Position numbers and translations under genes: made by a program. 14,003 nucleotides of DNA from Bacillota bacterium (GTDB lineage Bacteria; Bacillota; Clostridia; Peptostreptococcales; Anaerovoracaceae): positions 1 to 14,003 of the forward strand of contig JAEENW010000100.1 in the NCBI GenBank assembly GCA_016283945.1, written 5' to 3'. The notes beneath the pieces were generated by a model that searched no databases, was not told the origin of the DNA, and was given only the letters and a program-made list of their open reading frames with translations. Positions 6,715-12,527 of this stretch are shown piece after piece (within the stretch, counting starts at the first letter, position 1; the number at the start of each line of letters is the position of its first letter).

Positions 6715-6846
6715 ATCAGAGGCCGGGAGAAATGATATCGACCGCGCATTCGCCGTCACGCGATGCACCGGAATCGGTACGTCGGAATATATATCATAAG
6801 CATGGACGAAGCTTGCTTTCTTTTTTGGAGATGAAAGGAGAATGAG

Positions 6847-7353
6847 ATGATCGCAGTTACGCCTCTCGCCTGGATAAGAGAGCCTGACGAAAATAAAACC
6901 GGCATACTGAGCACATATGTTGAGGGACCTGAGGAAATGATACCTCTGCCGGTCCTGACTAAAGGGATATCGAAGGAAGAGATAGATATCGGAGGGAAAC
7001 AGTTTCTCGATATCGTTTTCTGCGGTGGGAATATCATAGGTGTTTATGCCGACGCGGAAGAATTCAGCAGGGTCAATACCGCTACGCCGCCCGAGTCAGT
7101 CCGCGTCACAGTCCGGGACGCCGAAGCGAACAGTTCCGCCGCGCGCTTGTCGGCTATAGTGACGGGAAAGGTCAAAGAGATCCACAGGCGACGACCGGAT
7201 CCTGAAGATTCGCGCTTTACATACATGGTGATCACCGTTGAGATACTCGGCAGCGACTATACGGCGAAGCTGCGCCGCTGGGGAGCTTTGCCCGAAGTCG
7301 GGAACACCGTGTTTATCCTCGGGACGTGCCCCGCGGCAAAAGGAGCCGGATGA
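6847..7353 (+). CDS. Hypothetical protein, 168 residues
   Basis: I do not recognise this protein. It starts at an ATG with AAAGGAG close upstream (6834-6840); an ATG 5 bases earlier meets a stop at once. There is no signal peptide or membrane segment. The N-terminal half (about 1-75) is a mixed strand pattern. The C-terminal half (about 100-165) has basic and alternating hydrophobic stretches (VTGKVKEIHRRRPDP, TYMVITVEILG, GNTVFILG) that could form a small OB-like beta barrel. Base composition and codon choice are less GC-biased than in neighbouring genes, which may point to a different origin. It stands alone between a double terminator and a bidirectional terminator, so it is probably a single-gene transcript. 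Confidence 0.7.
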   Translation: MIAVTPLAWIREPDENKTGILSTYVEGPEEMIPLPVLTKGISKEEIDIGGKQFLDIVFCGGNIIGVYADAEEFSRVNTATPPESVRVTVRDAEANSSAARLSAIVTGKVKEIHRRRPDPEDSRFTYMVITVEILGSDYTAKLRRWGALPEVGNTVFILGTCPAAKGAG

Positions 7354-7365
7354 TAATTGGCCATT

Positions 7366-7396
7366 AAAAAAACGCTGGTGTTTGCCGGCGTTTTTT
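7366..7396. terminator. Bidirectional terminator between convergent genes
   Basis: An A-run (7366-7372), stem ACGCTGG (7372-7378) with CCGGCGT (7385-7391, one T-G pair), loop TGTTTG, then a T-run to 7396. It serves both the hypothetical gene (plus) and the PadR gene (minus). Confidence 0.88.
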
Positions 7397-7410
7397 ATGC
7401 TTCCTGAAGC

Positions 7411-7944
7411 TCACTCCCCCAGCTTTCTCAGGCACTCCTCAGCCCATTCGGCGAGCATCTCGTAGTACCTGATGCCGTAATCGAGGGTCATCCCCCAGTA
7501 GAGAGAGGCCTCGCGGTTCTCGCCGGAGCTCTCGATCCTGTCGAGCTTCTCCCTGTTCTTGGGGAACTGCGCCAGATGCTCTCTGGCGTCATCCCGGATG
7601 TGTACGAAAAAGGCCTTCGCGTCCTCCCCGGGAAGCTCCGAGAAGAAGAAGCTCTTCATGAGCAGGGGCGTGTTGGTCTTCAGGGATGAACCGTCCTTCA
7701 GCCAGCGCCTGAGCTCCTCCCGTCCCTCGTCCGTGATGCGGAAGAGCTTCTTGTCCGGCCGCTTCTCCTGCTCGATAAGCTCGTCCGCGACCCAGCCGCT
7801 GTCTCTGAGCTTCTGCAACTCCCTGTAGATCTGGCTCGTCTGCGCGACCCAGAAATAGCTCAGGGATTCCTTGAAGACCTCGTTTATCTCGTAGCCCGTC
7901 ATCGGGTAATAGTTCAGCAGTCCAAGTATTCCGTGTTTAAGCAT
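7411..7944 (-). CDS. PadR-family transcriptional regulator
   Basis: A 177-residue DNA-binding protein. The N-terminal winged helix (about 1-85) has the PadR look: HGILGLLNYYPMTGYEI, then SQIYRELQKLRDSGWV (recognition helix) and KKLFRITDEGREELRRWL (wing). The C-terminal half (about 90-175) is the helical PadR/Vir-type dimerisation domain with aromatic positions (YWGMTLDYGIRYYEMLAEWAEECL). PadR proteins are usually repressors released by small ligands. The start has only a weak ribosome binding site (GGAA about 7 bases upstream), and the gene follows the SGNH hydrolase by 42 bases on the same strand, so it is probably the last gene of the dcuC operon. Whether it binds the palindromes in the dcuC promoter is unknown; these do not look like the usual ATGT-N8-ACAT PadR site. 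Confidence 0.9.
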   Translation of the reverse strand: MLKHGILGLLNYYPMTGYEINEVFKESLSYFWVAQTSQIYRELQKLRDSGWVADELIEQEKRPDKKLFRITDEGREELRRWLKDGSSLKTNTPLLMKSFFFSELPGEDAKAFFVHIRDDAREHLAQFPKNREKLDRIESSGENREASLYWGMTLDYGIRYYEMLAEWAEECLRKLGE

Positions 7945-7986
7945 ATTTGTGGTTCCGTTTCGTAAATAGCGGCTTCGCGCCCCTGT

Positions 7987-8688
7987 CTAAAACCCGAGCA
8001 CCCTGCGTGCGGTCTCGGTAACGGCCGCAGCGGTCCTCTCGGAGATCGTTATGGCGGTATCCGCGGGCTTTTCGACGAGCCTGAGGTGCTCCATATCGAT
8101 GCTGTCCATGCCGTTAGCGAAGTTACGAGCTCCGCGGGGAGGCTCGAAGTCCGTCCTCCCGAGCGCGCAGCAGGCGAGCGTATAGGCGATGAGCCAGTCC
8201 CCGACCGGGCTCGCGTGCTCCCCGTCGGTGTAGAAGAGATCGATCTCGGGGTGGACCTTCAGCATCTCCTTCCATACGAGCCCTACGGGCGCGACGGGAA
8301 TGCCGAACTCCGCGCTCAGCTTTTCGAAGGCGGAGCATATCTTCTCCTGGTTCTCGGGGAAGCGCTTCTCGGCCCAGGGCATGTAGAGCAGCGGCTTAAC
8401 GCCGTTCACCCCGCAGATCTCGGCTATGGTCCTAAGCCCCTTAGCGGTCTCCTCGTAGCCCGGAAATGGGTGGGCCTGCTGCTGGATCACGCAGAGATCG
8501 AAGCCTCCGTACATCAGGGCGAACCTGAGGGCGAAGTACTCGTCGGAGTGCCATATGAGCGACCTGCCGCCGTAGGCGAGCATAGTGACATCAGCCGGCT
8601 CGCCGCTCGCGGCTTCGATCATCTCCGAAAAGGTCTGTGGCATGTCGTGAAAGAAAGTGTGACTGTTTCCTATGAAAAGGACTTTCAT
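7987..8688 (-). CDS. SGNH hydrolase, DUF4886-like
   Basis: A 233-residue hydrolase of the SGNH superfamily with the GNSHT form of block I (MKVLFIGNSHTFFHDMP; nucleophile Ser9), Gly40/Gly41 as a block II candidate, Gln70 in a QQQAH block where other members have Asn, and DGEH (Asp155, His158) as block V. The GNSHT plus DGEH combination fits the DUF4886 group. The longer start at 8715 is not used: it has no ribosome binding site, while the chosen start has AAAGGA about 11 bases upstream and puts the block I strand at the N-terminus. No signal peptide. It sits 55 bases downstream of dcuC on the same strand, so co-expression is likely; the substrate is not evident. It is a different subfamily from the SGNH hydrolase at 2101-2712. 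Confidence 0.85.
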   Translation of the reverse strand: MKVLFIGNSHTFFHDMPQTFSEMIEAASGEPADVTMLAYGGRSLIWHSDEYFALRFALMYGGFDLCVIQQQAHPFPGYEETAKGLRTIAEICGVNGVKPLLYMPWAEKRFPENQEKICSAFEKLSAEFGIPVAPVGLVWKEMLKVHPEIDLFYTDGEHASPVGDWLIAYTLACCALGRTDFEPPRGARNFANGMDSIDMEHLRLVEKPADTAITISERTAAAVTETARRVLGF

Positions 8689-8743
8689 TTGGGATCTTTC
8701 CTTTCTGTAACGCATTAAATCACATCTGTTTTTGTCGCCGGTC

Positions 8744-10018
8744 CTACATCGGCGTGAGGATCATGGTTATGACCGCGACGGCCACGGCGGGCACGACGGT
8801 CAGCTTGATGACCTGCAGCGGTTCGGCCTTGGCTATGCCGCAGACGATGATCGTGACGGCAGCGACAGGGCTGAAGGTCCTCCCGTAGGATCCGGTCTTG
8901 ATGACCAGTGACGCGAGGCCGTTGTAGTCGACGCCTATCTCGTAGGCGTGCGGGAGTATCGATTCTATGAAGGCTATGGTCGGGGCGTTGCCCGAGCCCG
9001 AGAGGGCGCCCATCATCGCGGGGAATACAGTTGCGCTGATCTTCGAGAGCGAGGGGTTCACCTTCATCGCGCCGACGATGGCTTCGACTATCCCTATGTC
9101 CTCCATGCCCTTGGCGAAGACCGCGGCGGAGGCCATCAGTGTGATGATCCCGAAGAAGGCCTCTCCCTGTCCCTTGAAGAAGGCCGTGGCGACCTCCTTG
9201 TAGTTCTTCCTCCATCTCAGGAGTGAGAAGGCGAAGCCCATGAACATGCAGAACGGAACGGTGAATACCTTCTCGTCGAGGGGACCGTATACCGCCGCGA
9301 GGATCAGGATCATCGGCGAGAGCGTCAGGGCGACGTTGAGCTTGTTGACCTTGAAGTTCTCAGCCTTCTCCATCGCCCTGCGGGCGGCCTCGAGGTCGGC
9401 TTCTCCTCTCTTCGACATGAGATTGCAGCACAGGGTGAAGAGCACGAGAACTACGAAGACGCAGACGACGGCCGACATAAAGCCCGCGTTTATCATCTCC
9501 TTGCCGGTAGCCTGCCCTGTGGGGTCGGCCTCGACGGCCATGAGGTAGAACGAGCCCATCGGATTGAAGGGGATCCCCCCGTATGTGCCCATCAGCACAG
9601 CCGCCGCAGCGACCGCCGGACTGAAGCCGAGGCCTATGAGCAGGGGGATTATTATCGCTCCCGCGGTGACCCCGACAGTGGCGGCGGAGCCGAGGCCCAT
9701 CATCATGATCATGGTGACGAGCACAGCCATGGGAAGAACTATCCTTCTGACCTTGGAGAGCGGCTTGAGCAGGGCGTATATCAGGTCGTTCACGCAGCCT
9801 CTGCCCGTCATGATCGCCGCGTAACCCATCGAGATGCAGGTGTAGGTGACTATCGTCCCGTTGACGAGGGACGAGCAGTAGGCGGGGACCACGTCTCCGA
9901 CGTTTCCGGAGAGCAGGCACATCAGAAGGCCTCCTCCTATGAGGCACAGCTTGGTATCTATTCTGAGAGTGATGCCGGCGAATACCAGCACGCATATAAG
10001 GGCTCCTATCCAGACCAT
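8744..10018 (-). CDS. dcuC: C4-dicarboxylate transporter, DcuC family
   Basis: A 424-residue inner-membrane carrier with about 10-12 hydrophobic segments. The C-terminal half is close to DcuC: ASAAVFAKGMEDIG, GALSGSGNAPTIAFIE, SYGRTFSPVAAV and GIAKAEPLQVIKLTVVPA match known DcuC motifs in order. The N-terminal half carries the family's small-residue membrane segments (GLGSAATVGVTAGAIIIPLL). DcuC proteins move succinate, fumarate or related C4-dicarboxylates in anaerobic metabolism, mostly as exchange or efflux; the exact substrate here is inferred. An open frame extends to 10240, but AGGAGG lies 7 bases before the ATG at 10018, and the upstream part crosses the promoter and operators. First gene of a run with an SGNH hydrolase and a PadR regulator. 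Confidence 0.88.
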   Translation of the reverse strand: MVWIGALICVLVFAGITLRIDTKLCLIGGGLLMCLLSGNVGDVVPAYCSSLVNGTIVTYTCISMGYAAIMTGRGCVNDLIYALLKPLSKVRRIVLPMAVLVTMIMMMGLGSAATVGVTAGAIIIPLLIGLGFSPAVAAAAVLMGTYGGIPFNPMGSFYLMAVEADPTGQATGKEMINAGFMSAVVCVFVVLVLFTLCCNLMSKRGEADLEAARRAMEKAENFKVNKLNVALTLSPMILILAAVYGPLDEKVFTVPFCMFMGFAFSLLRWRKNYKEVATAFFKGQGEAFFGIITLMASAAVFAKGMEDIGIVEAIVGAMKVNPSLSKISATVFPAMMGALSGSGNAPTIAFIESILPHAYEIGVDYNGLASLVIKTGSYGRTFSPVAAVTIIVCGIAKAEPLQVIKLTVVPAVAVAVITMILTPM

Positions 10019-10063
10019 GGTGTAACCTCCTGTGATCGAACGAGAGATGCATCCTATAAGTCG

Positions 10064-10092
10064 ATGATAATTCCACTTGTGGAATATGTCAA
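10064..10092 (-). promoter_or_regulatory. Promoter of the dcuC operon
   Basis: On the minus strand, consensus TTGACA (10087-10092 on the plus strand as TGTCAA) and TATCAT (10064-10069 as ATGATA) are separated by exactly 17 bases. The -10 box lies about 45 bases upstream of the dcuC ATG. The spacer is almost entirely a 16-bp palindrome. Confidence 0.85.
10070..10085. promoter_or_regulatory. Operator-like palindrome inside the dcuC promoter spacer
   Basis: ATTCCAC-TT-GTGGAAT, perfect 7-bp arms around a two-base centre, filling the space between the -10 and -35 boxes. A dimeric protein bound here would block RNA polymerase. The cognate regulator is not identified. Confidence 0.75.
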
Positions 10093-10095
10093 CGA

Positions 10096-10113
10096 ATATT
10101 CTACAAGTGGAAT
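10096..10113. promoter_or_regulatory. Second operator-like copy upstream of the dcuC -35 box
   Basis: ATATTCTACAAGTGGAAT is an inverted copy (17 of 18 positions) of 10070-10087, across an 8-base spacer. The two palindrome centres are 28 bp apart. Together they suggest paired binding of one regulator. Confidence 0.7.
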
Positions 10114-10156
10114 ACATTCGTGAGGGTGTAACTGTCCGGAAATCCGCCGCGGTCAA

Positions 10157-10380
10157 GCTGCGTCCGCTTTTCGGGCAGAGTGCTTCGCATCGGGTGGGAT
10201 CATCGCCTTGCTCGCCGGAAGCTTCAGGATCGCGGGGCAAACTAGGCGTTTTCCTCGGTCAGGAAAACGCCGTCGGACAGTGCCCCGCCGCGCCTAAAAC
10301 CGGCGCGCCTGAAGCGCTCATCGGCTCGCTCGGCGTGATCCACCTGCGATGCTCGCAATGCCCTCATACGCGGACGCAGC
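10157..10380. repeat. 224-bp imperfect palindrome with a three-way junction
   Basis: Nested paired arms from outside in: 10157-10167 with 10370-10380 (11 bp, perfect), 10173-10177 with 10359-10363, 10187-10192 with 10347-10352, 10197-10202 with 10336-10341, 10204-10207 with 10332-10335, 10214-10217 with 10322-10325, 10221-10228 with 10308-10315 (8 bp), 10232-10239 with 10281-10288 (8 bp), and 10245-10255 with 10261-10271 (11 bp, loop CGGTC). A side hairpin, 10289-10294 with 10302-10307, exactly fills the gap between two stems and so forms a three-way junction. All stems are Watson-Crick. It could be a structured RNA or a small inverted-repeat mobile element; no flanking target duplication is obvious. 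Confidence 0.75.
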
Positions 10381-10574
10381 CCGCCCGCGCATAAGACTGC
10401 GAGCGGGTCCTGCCGCTCGGTATCCCCGCATCCTGCGGTCTAGGCGCTCCTCGGACGCGGGGATGCCCCTTCTCGCACCGCCCGCTCATAAGACTTTTTG
10501 CGGGTTCTGCCGCTCGGTATCCCCGCATCCTGCGGTGCAGGCGCTCCTCGGACGCGGGGATGCCCCTCCTCGCG
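10381..10574. repeat. Two 97-bp tandem direct repeats
   Basis: Unit 1 starts at 10381 and unit 2 at 10478. Shared blocks include ATAAGACT, CTGCCGCTCGGTATCCCCGC, ATCCTGCGGT, AGGCGCTCCTCGGACGCG and GGATGCCCCT. Each unit carries a CCCGC/GCGGG hairpin around the conserved ATAAGACT loop and an ATCCCCGC/GCGGGGAT pair. A third copy begins at 10575 (CCACCCGCTC) and fades, with CCGCA..TGC.GGTC-like sequence near 10625-10640. The array begins exactly where the long palindrome ends. Confidence 0.85.
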
Positions 10575-10742
10575 CCACCCGCTCCCATCATTTGAGAGCC
10601 ATCAGCGGCATCTGAGGCGGACATCCGCAGTGCCGGTCGATGCGAGCTTCGCGCTGCCATAAGCAGACGCTCGGGAACCCGGTTCTTAGCGATCGGCGAG
10701 TTGCGCAGCAACGAAGACGGAGCTTAGAACTGCTGGGAGGGG

Positions 10743-10774
10743 CCCCGGCAGCGGGAGCGTGTCTGCGTTGGCAG
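10743..10774. repeat. 32-bp repeat, copy 1
   Basis: Starts with the 17-base block CCCCGGCAGCGGGAGCG, followed by TCTGCG and GCAG at matching positions. A second copy begins exactly 97 bp further on, at 10840. Confidence 0.75.
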
Positions 10775-10839
10775 CGCGGAGATTCGCACTAAGCGCGAGC
10801 GGTTCGCCGAGGATGCCGCGAGATGAGCTCTCGGTCATA

Positions 10840-10871
10840 CCCCGGCAGCGGGAGCGCATCTGCGCCCGCAG
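10840..10871. repeat. 32-bp repeat, copy 2
   Basis: Same 17-base block and the same downstream TCTGCG and GCAG as the copy at 10743, ending 3 bases before the aminotransferase stop codon. The differences cluster in two short spots. Confidence 0.75.
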
Positions 10872-10874
10872 AGC

Positions 10875-11930
10875 TTACAGCCTCACCGTCCATCCGAACG
10901 GGTCAGGCCTCTTTCCGTACTGTATGCCGGTCAGCTCATCGAAGAGCCTCTTCGAGAGCTCGCCGGTCTTCATATCGTTGATGACGTGTTCCTTTCCGAG
11001 GTAGCAGAACTGCCCTATCGGGGAGATGACCGCGGCGGTGCCGCAGCCCCAGGCCTCCTCGAGCGCGCCGCTCTCGGCGGCCTCGACCAGCTCGTCTATG
11101 CTCAGAAGCCTCTCCTCGACCTCGATCCCCCATGAGCGGATGAGCTCGATACAGGACTTGCGGGTGATGCCGGGTAGTATGGAGCCCGTGAGCTTGGGCG
11201 TGACGACCTTGCTGGAGATCTTGAACATGACGTTCATGGCTCCGACCTCCTCGATGTACTTCCTCTCGACTCCGTCGAGCCAGAGCACCTGCGTGTAGCC
11301 GAGCTCGGCGGCCCTGTCGGCCGCCCTGTTGCTCGCGGCGTAGTTGCCGCCGCACTTGGCCTCGCCGGTCCCTCCGCGCACCGCCCTTACATCCTCGGTC
11401 TCGAGCATGATCTTGACCGGGTCGAGCCCGAAGTAGATGCCGGAGGGCGAGCAGACTATGACGTACATCGCCCTGTGGACGCCGTGGAGCGAGAGGTTCT
11501 CATCAGTGGAGAACACGAAGGGCCTGATGTAGAGGGATGTGCCGTCCTTTCCGGGCACCCAGCGGCTGTCAAGGCGCACGAGCTCCTCGACGGCTCTCAC
11601 CGTGTCCTCCGCGGGGAAGGCGGGGATGCCTATCCTCTCGCAGGAGCGCGCGAGCCTGAGCCCGTTCTCCATGGGGCGGAAGAGCTGCACGCCGCCGTCC
11701 GGGGTCCTGTAGGCCTTGAGGCCCTCGAAGACCTCCGCGCCGTAGTGGAAGACCGCCGCGGCCGGGGACAGGCTTATCGGCCCGTAGGGCACTATGCGGA
11801 AGTCATGCCAGCCGGACGCGTCGTCGTAGTCGGCCACGAACATGTGGTCGGTGAATATCTCCCCGAAGCCGAGCGCGTTCTCGTCGGGAAGCTGCGCGGG
11901 CGACTCGTTCCTGATGATCTTTATATCCAT
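10875..11930 (-). CDS. ilvE: Branched-chain amino acid aminotransferase
   Basis: A 351-residue class IV PLP enzyme catalysing reversible transamination of leucine, isoleucine and valine with 2-oxoglutarate; cytoplasmic. Family signs in order: AVFHYGAEVFEGLKAYR (58-74), the catalytic Lys192 in GGTGEAKCGGNYAAS, GYTQVLWLDG, the YIEEVGAMNVMF motif that positions the cofactor, GSILPGITRKS, and EEAWGCGTAAVISPIG near the C-terminus. Length and motifs fit the longer BCAT type rather than the roughly 310-residue E. coli IlvE type. The start has a strong AGGAGG 4 bases upstream. It lies 73 bases downstream of the methionine sulfoxide reductase gene on the same strand. No other branched-chain biosynthesis gene is in the window, so it may serve synthesis or degradation. 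Confidence 0.93.
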   Translation of the reverse strand: MDIKIIRNESPAQLPDENALGFGEIFTDHMFVADYDDASGWHDFRIVPYGPISLSPAAAVFHYGAEVFEGLKAYRTPDGGVQLFRPMENGLRLARSCERIGIPAFPAEDTVRAVEELVRLDSRWVPGKDGTSLYIRPFVFSTDENLSLHGVHRAMYVIVCSPSGIYFGLDPVKIMLETEDVRAVRGGTGEAKCGGNYAASNRAADRAAELGYTQVLWLDGVERKYIEEVGAMNVMFKISSKVVTPKLTGSILPGITRKSCIELIRSWGIEVEERLLSIDELVEAAESGALEEAWGCGTAAVISPIGQFCYLGKEHVINDMKTGELSKRLFDELTGIQYGKRPDPFGWTVRL

Positions 11931-11945
11931 TGTTCCTCCTCATAA

Positions 11946-11961
11946 GCGGGCTGAAGCCCGC
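11946..11961 (-). other. Hairpin just upstream of the ilvE ribosome binding site
   Basis: GCGGGC (11946-11951), loop TGAA, GCCCGC (11956-11961). Read on the minus strand it ends only a few bases before the GAGGAGG of ilvE and is followed by TTATGA. It may be a weak terminator after msrC or affect ilvE translation; there is no T-box element. Confidence 0.4.
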
Positions 11962-12003
11962 AGAACCGCAGGGTCCGATCTTCCGCACCCCGCGTCTTGA
12001 AAA

Positions 12004-12462
12004 CTAAAACTTCCAGACTATGGCCTCCTCGAGCGCCCTCGCGAAGGCCTCGAGCCCCGCCCTGTCCTCCGCGCTGAAGCGGTCGAACAGCGGGCTGTCG
12101 ATGTCGAGCACGGCGCAGACCTCGCCGCCGCTGTGAAGCGGGACGACGATCTCCGAGTTGGACGCGCTGTCGCAGGCGATGTGGCCGGGGAATTTGTGGA
12201 CGTCGGGGACGAGCTGAGTCTCGTCCGATGCCCAGGCTGTCCCGCAGACGCCCTTGCCCTTCTCTATGTGGATGCAGGCGGTCTTTCCCTGGAAGGGGCC
12301 GAGCACGAGCCTTCCGCCCGTGACGACGTAGAAGCCCGCCCAGTTGAGCCCCTCCATCGACTCCCAGATGAGAGCCGAGGCGTTGGAGAGCAGCGGCACA
12401 AAGCCCGGATCCTCCTCGGCGAACGCCAGAAGCTGAGCCTTCATGATATCAAAATCGGGCAT
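12004..12462 (-). CDS. msrC: Free methionine-(R)-sulfoxide reductase (GAF-domain type)
   Basis: A 152-residue single GAF-domain enzyme that reduces free methionine-(R)-sulfoxide, a cytoplasmic oxidative-damage repair step. The sequence carries the family core: LVLGPFQGKTACIHI, GKGVCGTAW, TQLVPDVHKFPGHIACD and SEIVVPL...VLDIDSP. The three expected cysteines are present at 63, 73 and 97, with the same 10 and 24 residue spacing as Cys84, Cys94 and Cys118 of the E. coli enzyme, so the site looks intact. A near-ideal AAAGGAGGTG lies 6 bases before the start. The gene is 66 bases downstream of the ABC transporter; that gap is AT-rich with -10-like TATAAT sequences but no good -35 box. Confidence 0.95.
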   Translation of the reverse strand: MPDFDIMKAQLLAFAEEDPGFVPLLSNASALIWESMEGLNWAGFYVVTGGRLVLGPFQGKTACIHIEKGKGVCGTAWASDETQLVPDVHKFPGHIACDSASNSEIVVPLHSGGEVCAVLDIDSPLFDRFSAEDRAGLEAFARALEEAIVWKF

Positions 12463-12527
12463 AAAGCACCTCCTTTTAGCACTTTTATACCCGATATTCT
12501 ATATTATATTCTGTTCGATTGGAACAA
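12463..12527 (-). promoter_or_regulatory. AT-rich promoter-like gap upstream of msrC
   Basis: The spacer is strikingly AT-rich for this region. On the minus strand it holds TATAAT (12503-12508) and CGGGTATAAA (-10-like at 12484-12489), the latter like the CGGGTATAAT boxes at 3864 and 3926. No well-placed -35 box is seen, and the second site lies very close to the ribosome binding site, so an exact promoter cannot be assigned. Confidence 0.35.

Larger units (their letters stand above)
10119..10874. other. Long non-coding region rich in repeats and palindromes
   Basis: No convincing gene in about 755 bases between the dcuC promoter and the aminotransferase stop. Short open frames here run through repeated DNA and have no family resemblance. 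It contains, in order: a long imperfect palindrome (10157-10380), two 97-bp tandem repeats with a possible decayed third copy (10381 to about 10655), a small hairpin (CGGCA/TGCCG at 10606-10610 and 10631-10635 enclosing GCGGA/TCCGC), and a 32-bp repeat pair (10743 and 10840). I see no terminator with a T-run on the minus strand after the aminotransferase. Confidence 0.75.

Noticed and set aside
6802..6834. 10-codon leader peptide before the hypothetical gene
   Set aside because: No ribosome binding site, and no run of a regulatory amino acid or attenuator hairpin.
10070..10117. PadR binding site in the dcuC promoter
   Set aside because: ATGT and ACAT occur at 10086-10089 and 10114-10117, but far more than 8 bases apart; the striking palindrome is a different sequence, so binding by the local PadR is only a possibility to test.
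10019..10240. N-terminal extension of dcuC in the same frame
   Set aside because: It would translate the promoter and operators; AGGAGG sits correctly before the ATG at 10018 and the extension has no family similarity.
10381..10590. Possible CRISPR array
   Set aside because: Only two full 97-bp copies that abut without unique spacers, and no cas gene in the window; these are plain tandem repeats.
10364..10711. 115-codon minus-strand open frame in the repeat region
   Set aside because: It runs through the tandem repeats, so its protein is internally repeated and Arg-rich, with no recognisable family and no clear ribosome binding site; better explained as open by chance in GC-rich repeated DNA.
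11931..12003. T-box leader before ilvE
   Set aside because: The 73-base gap is too short and lacks the AGGGTGG-ACCGCG antiterminator core.
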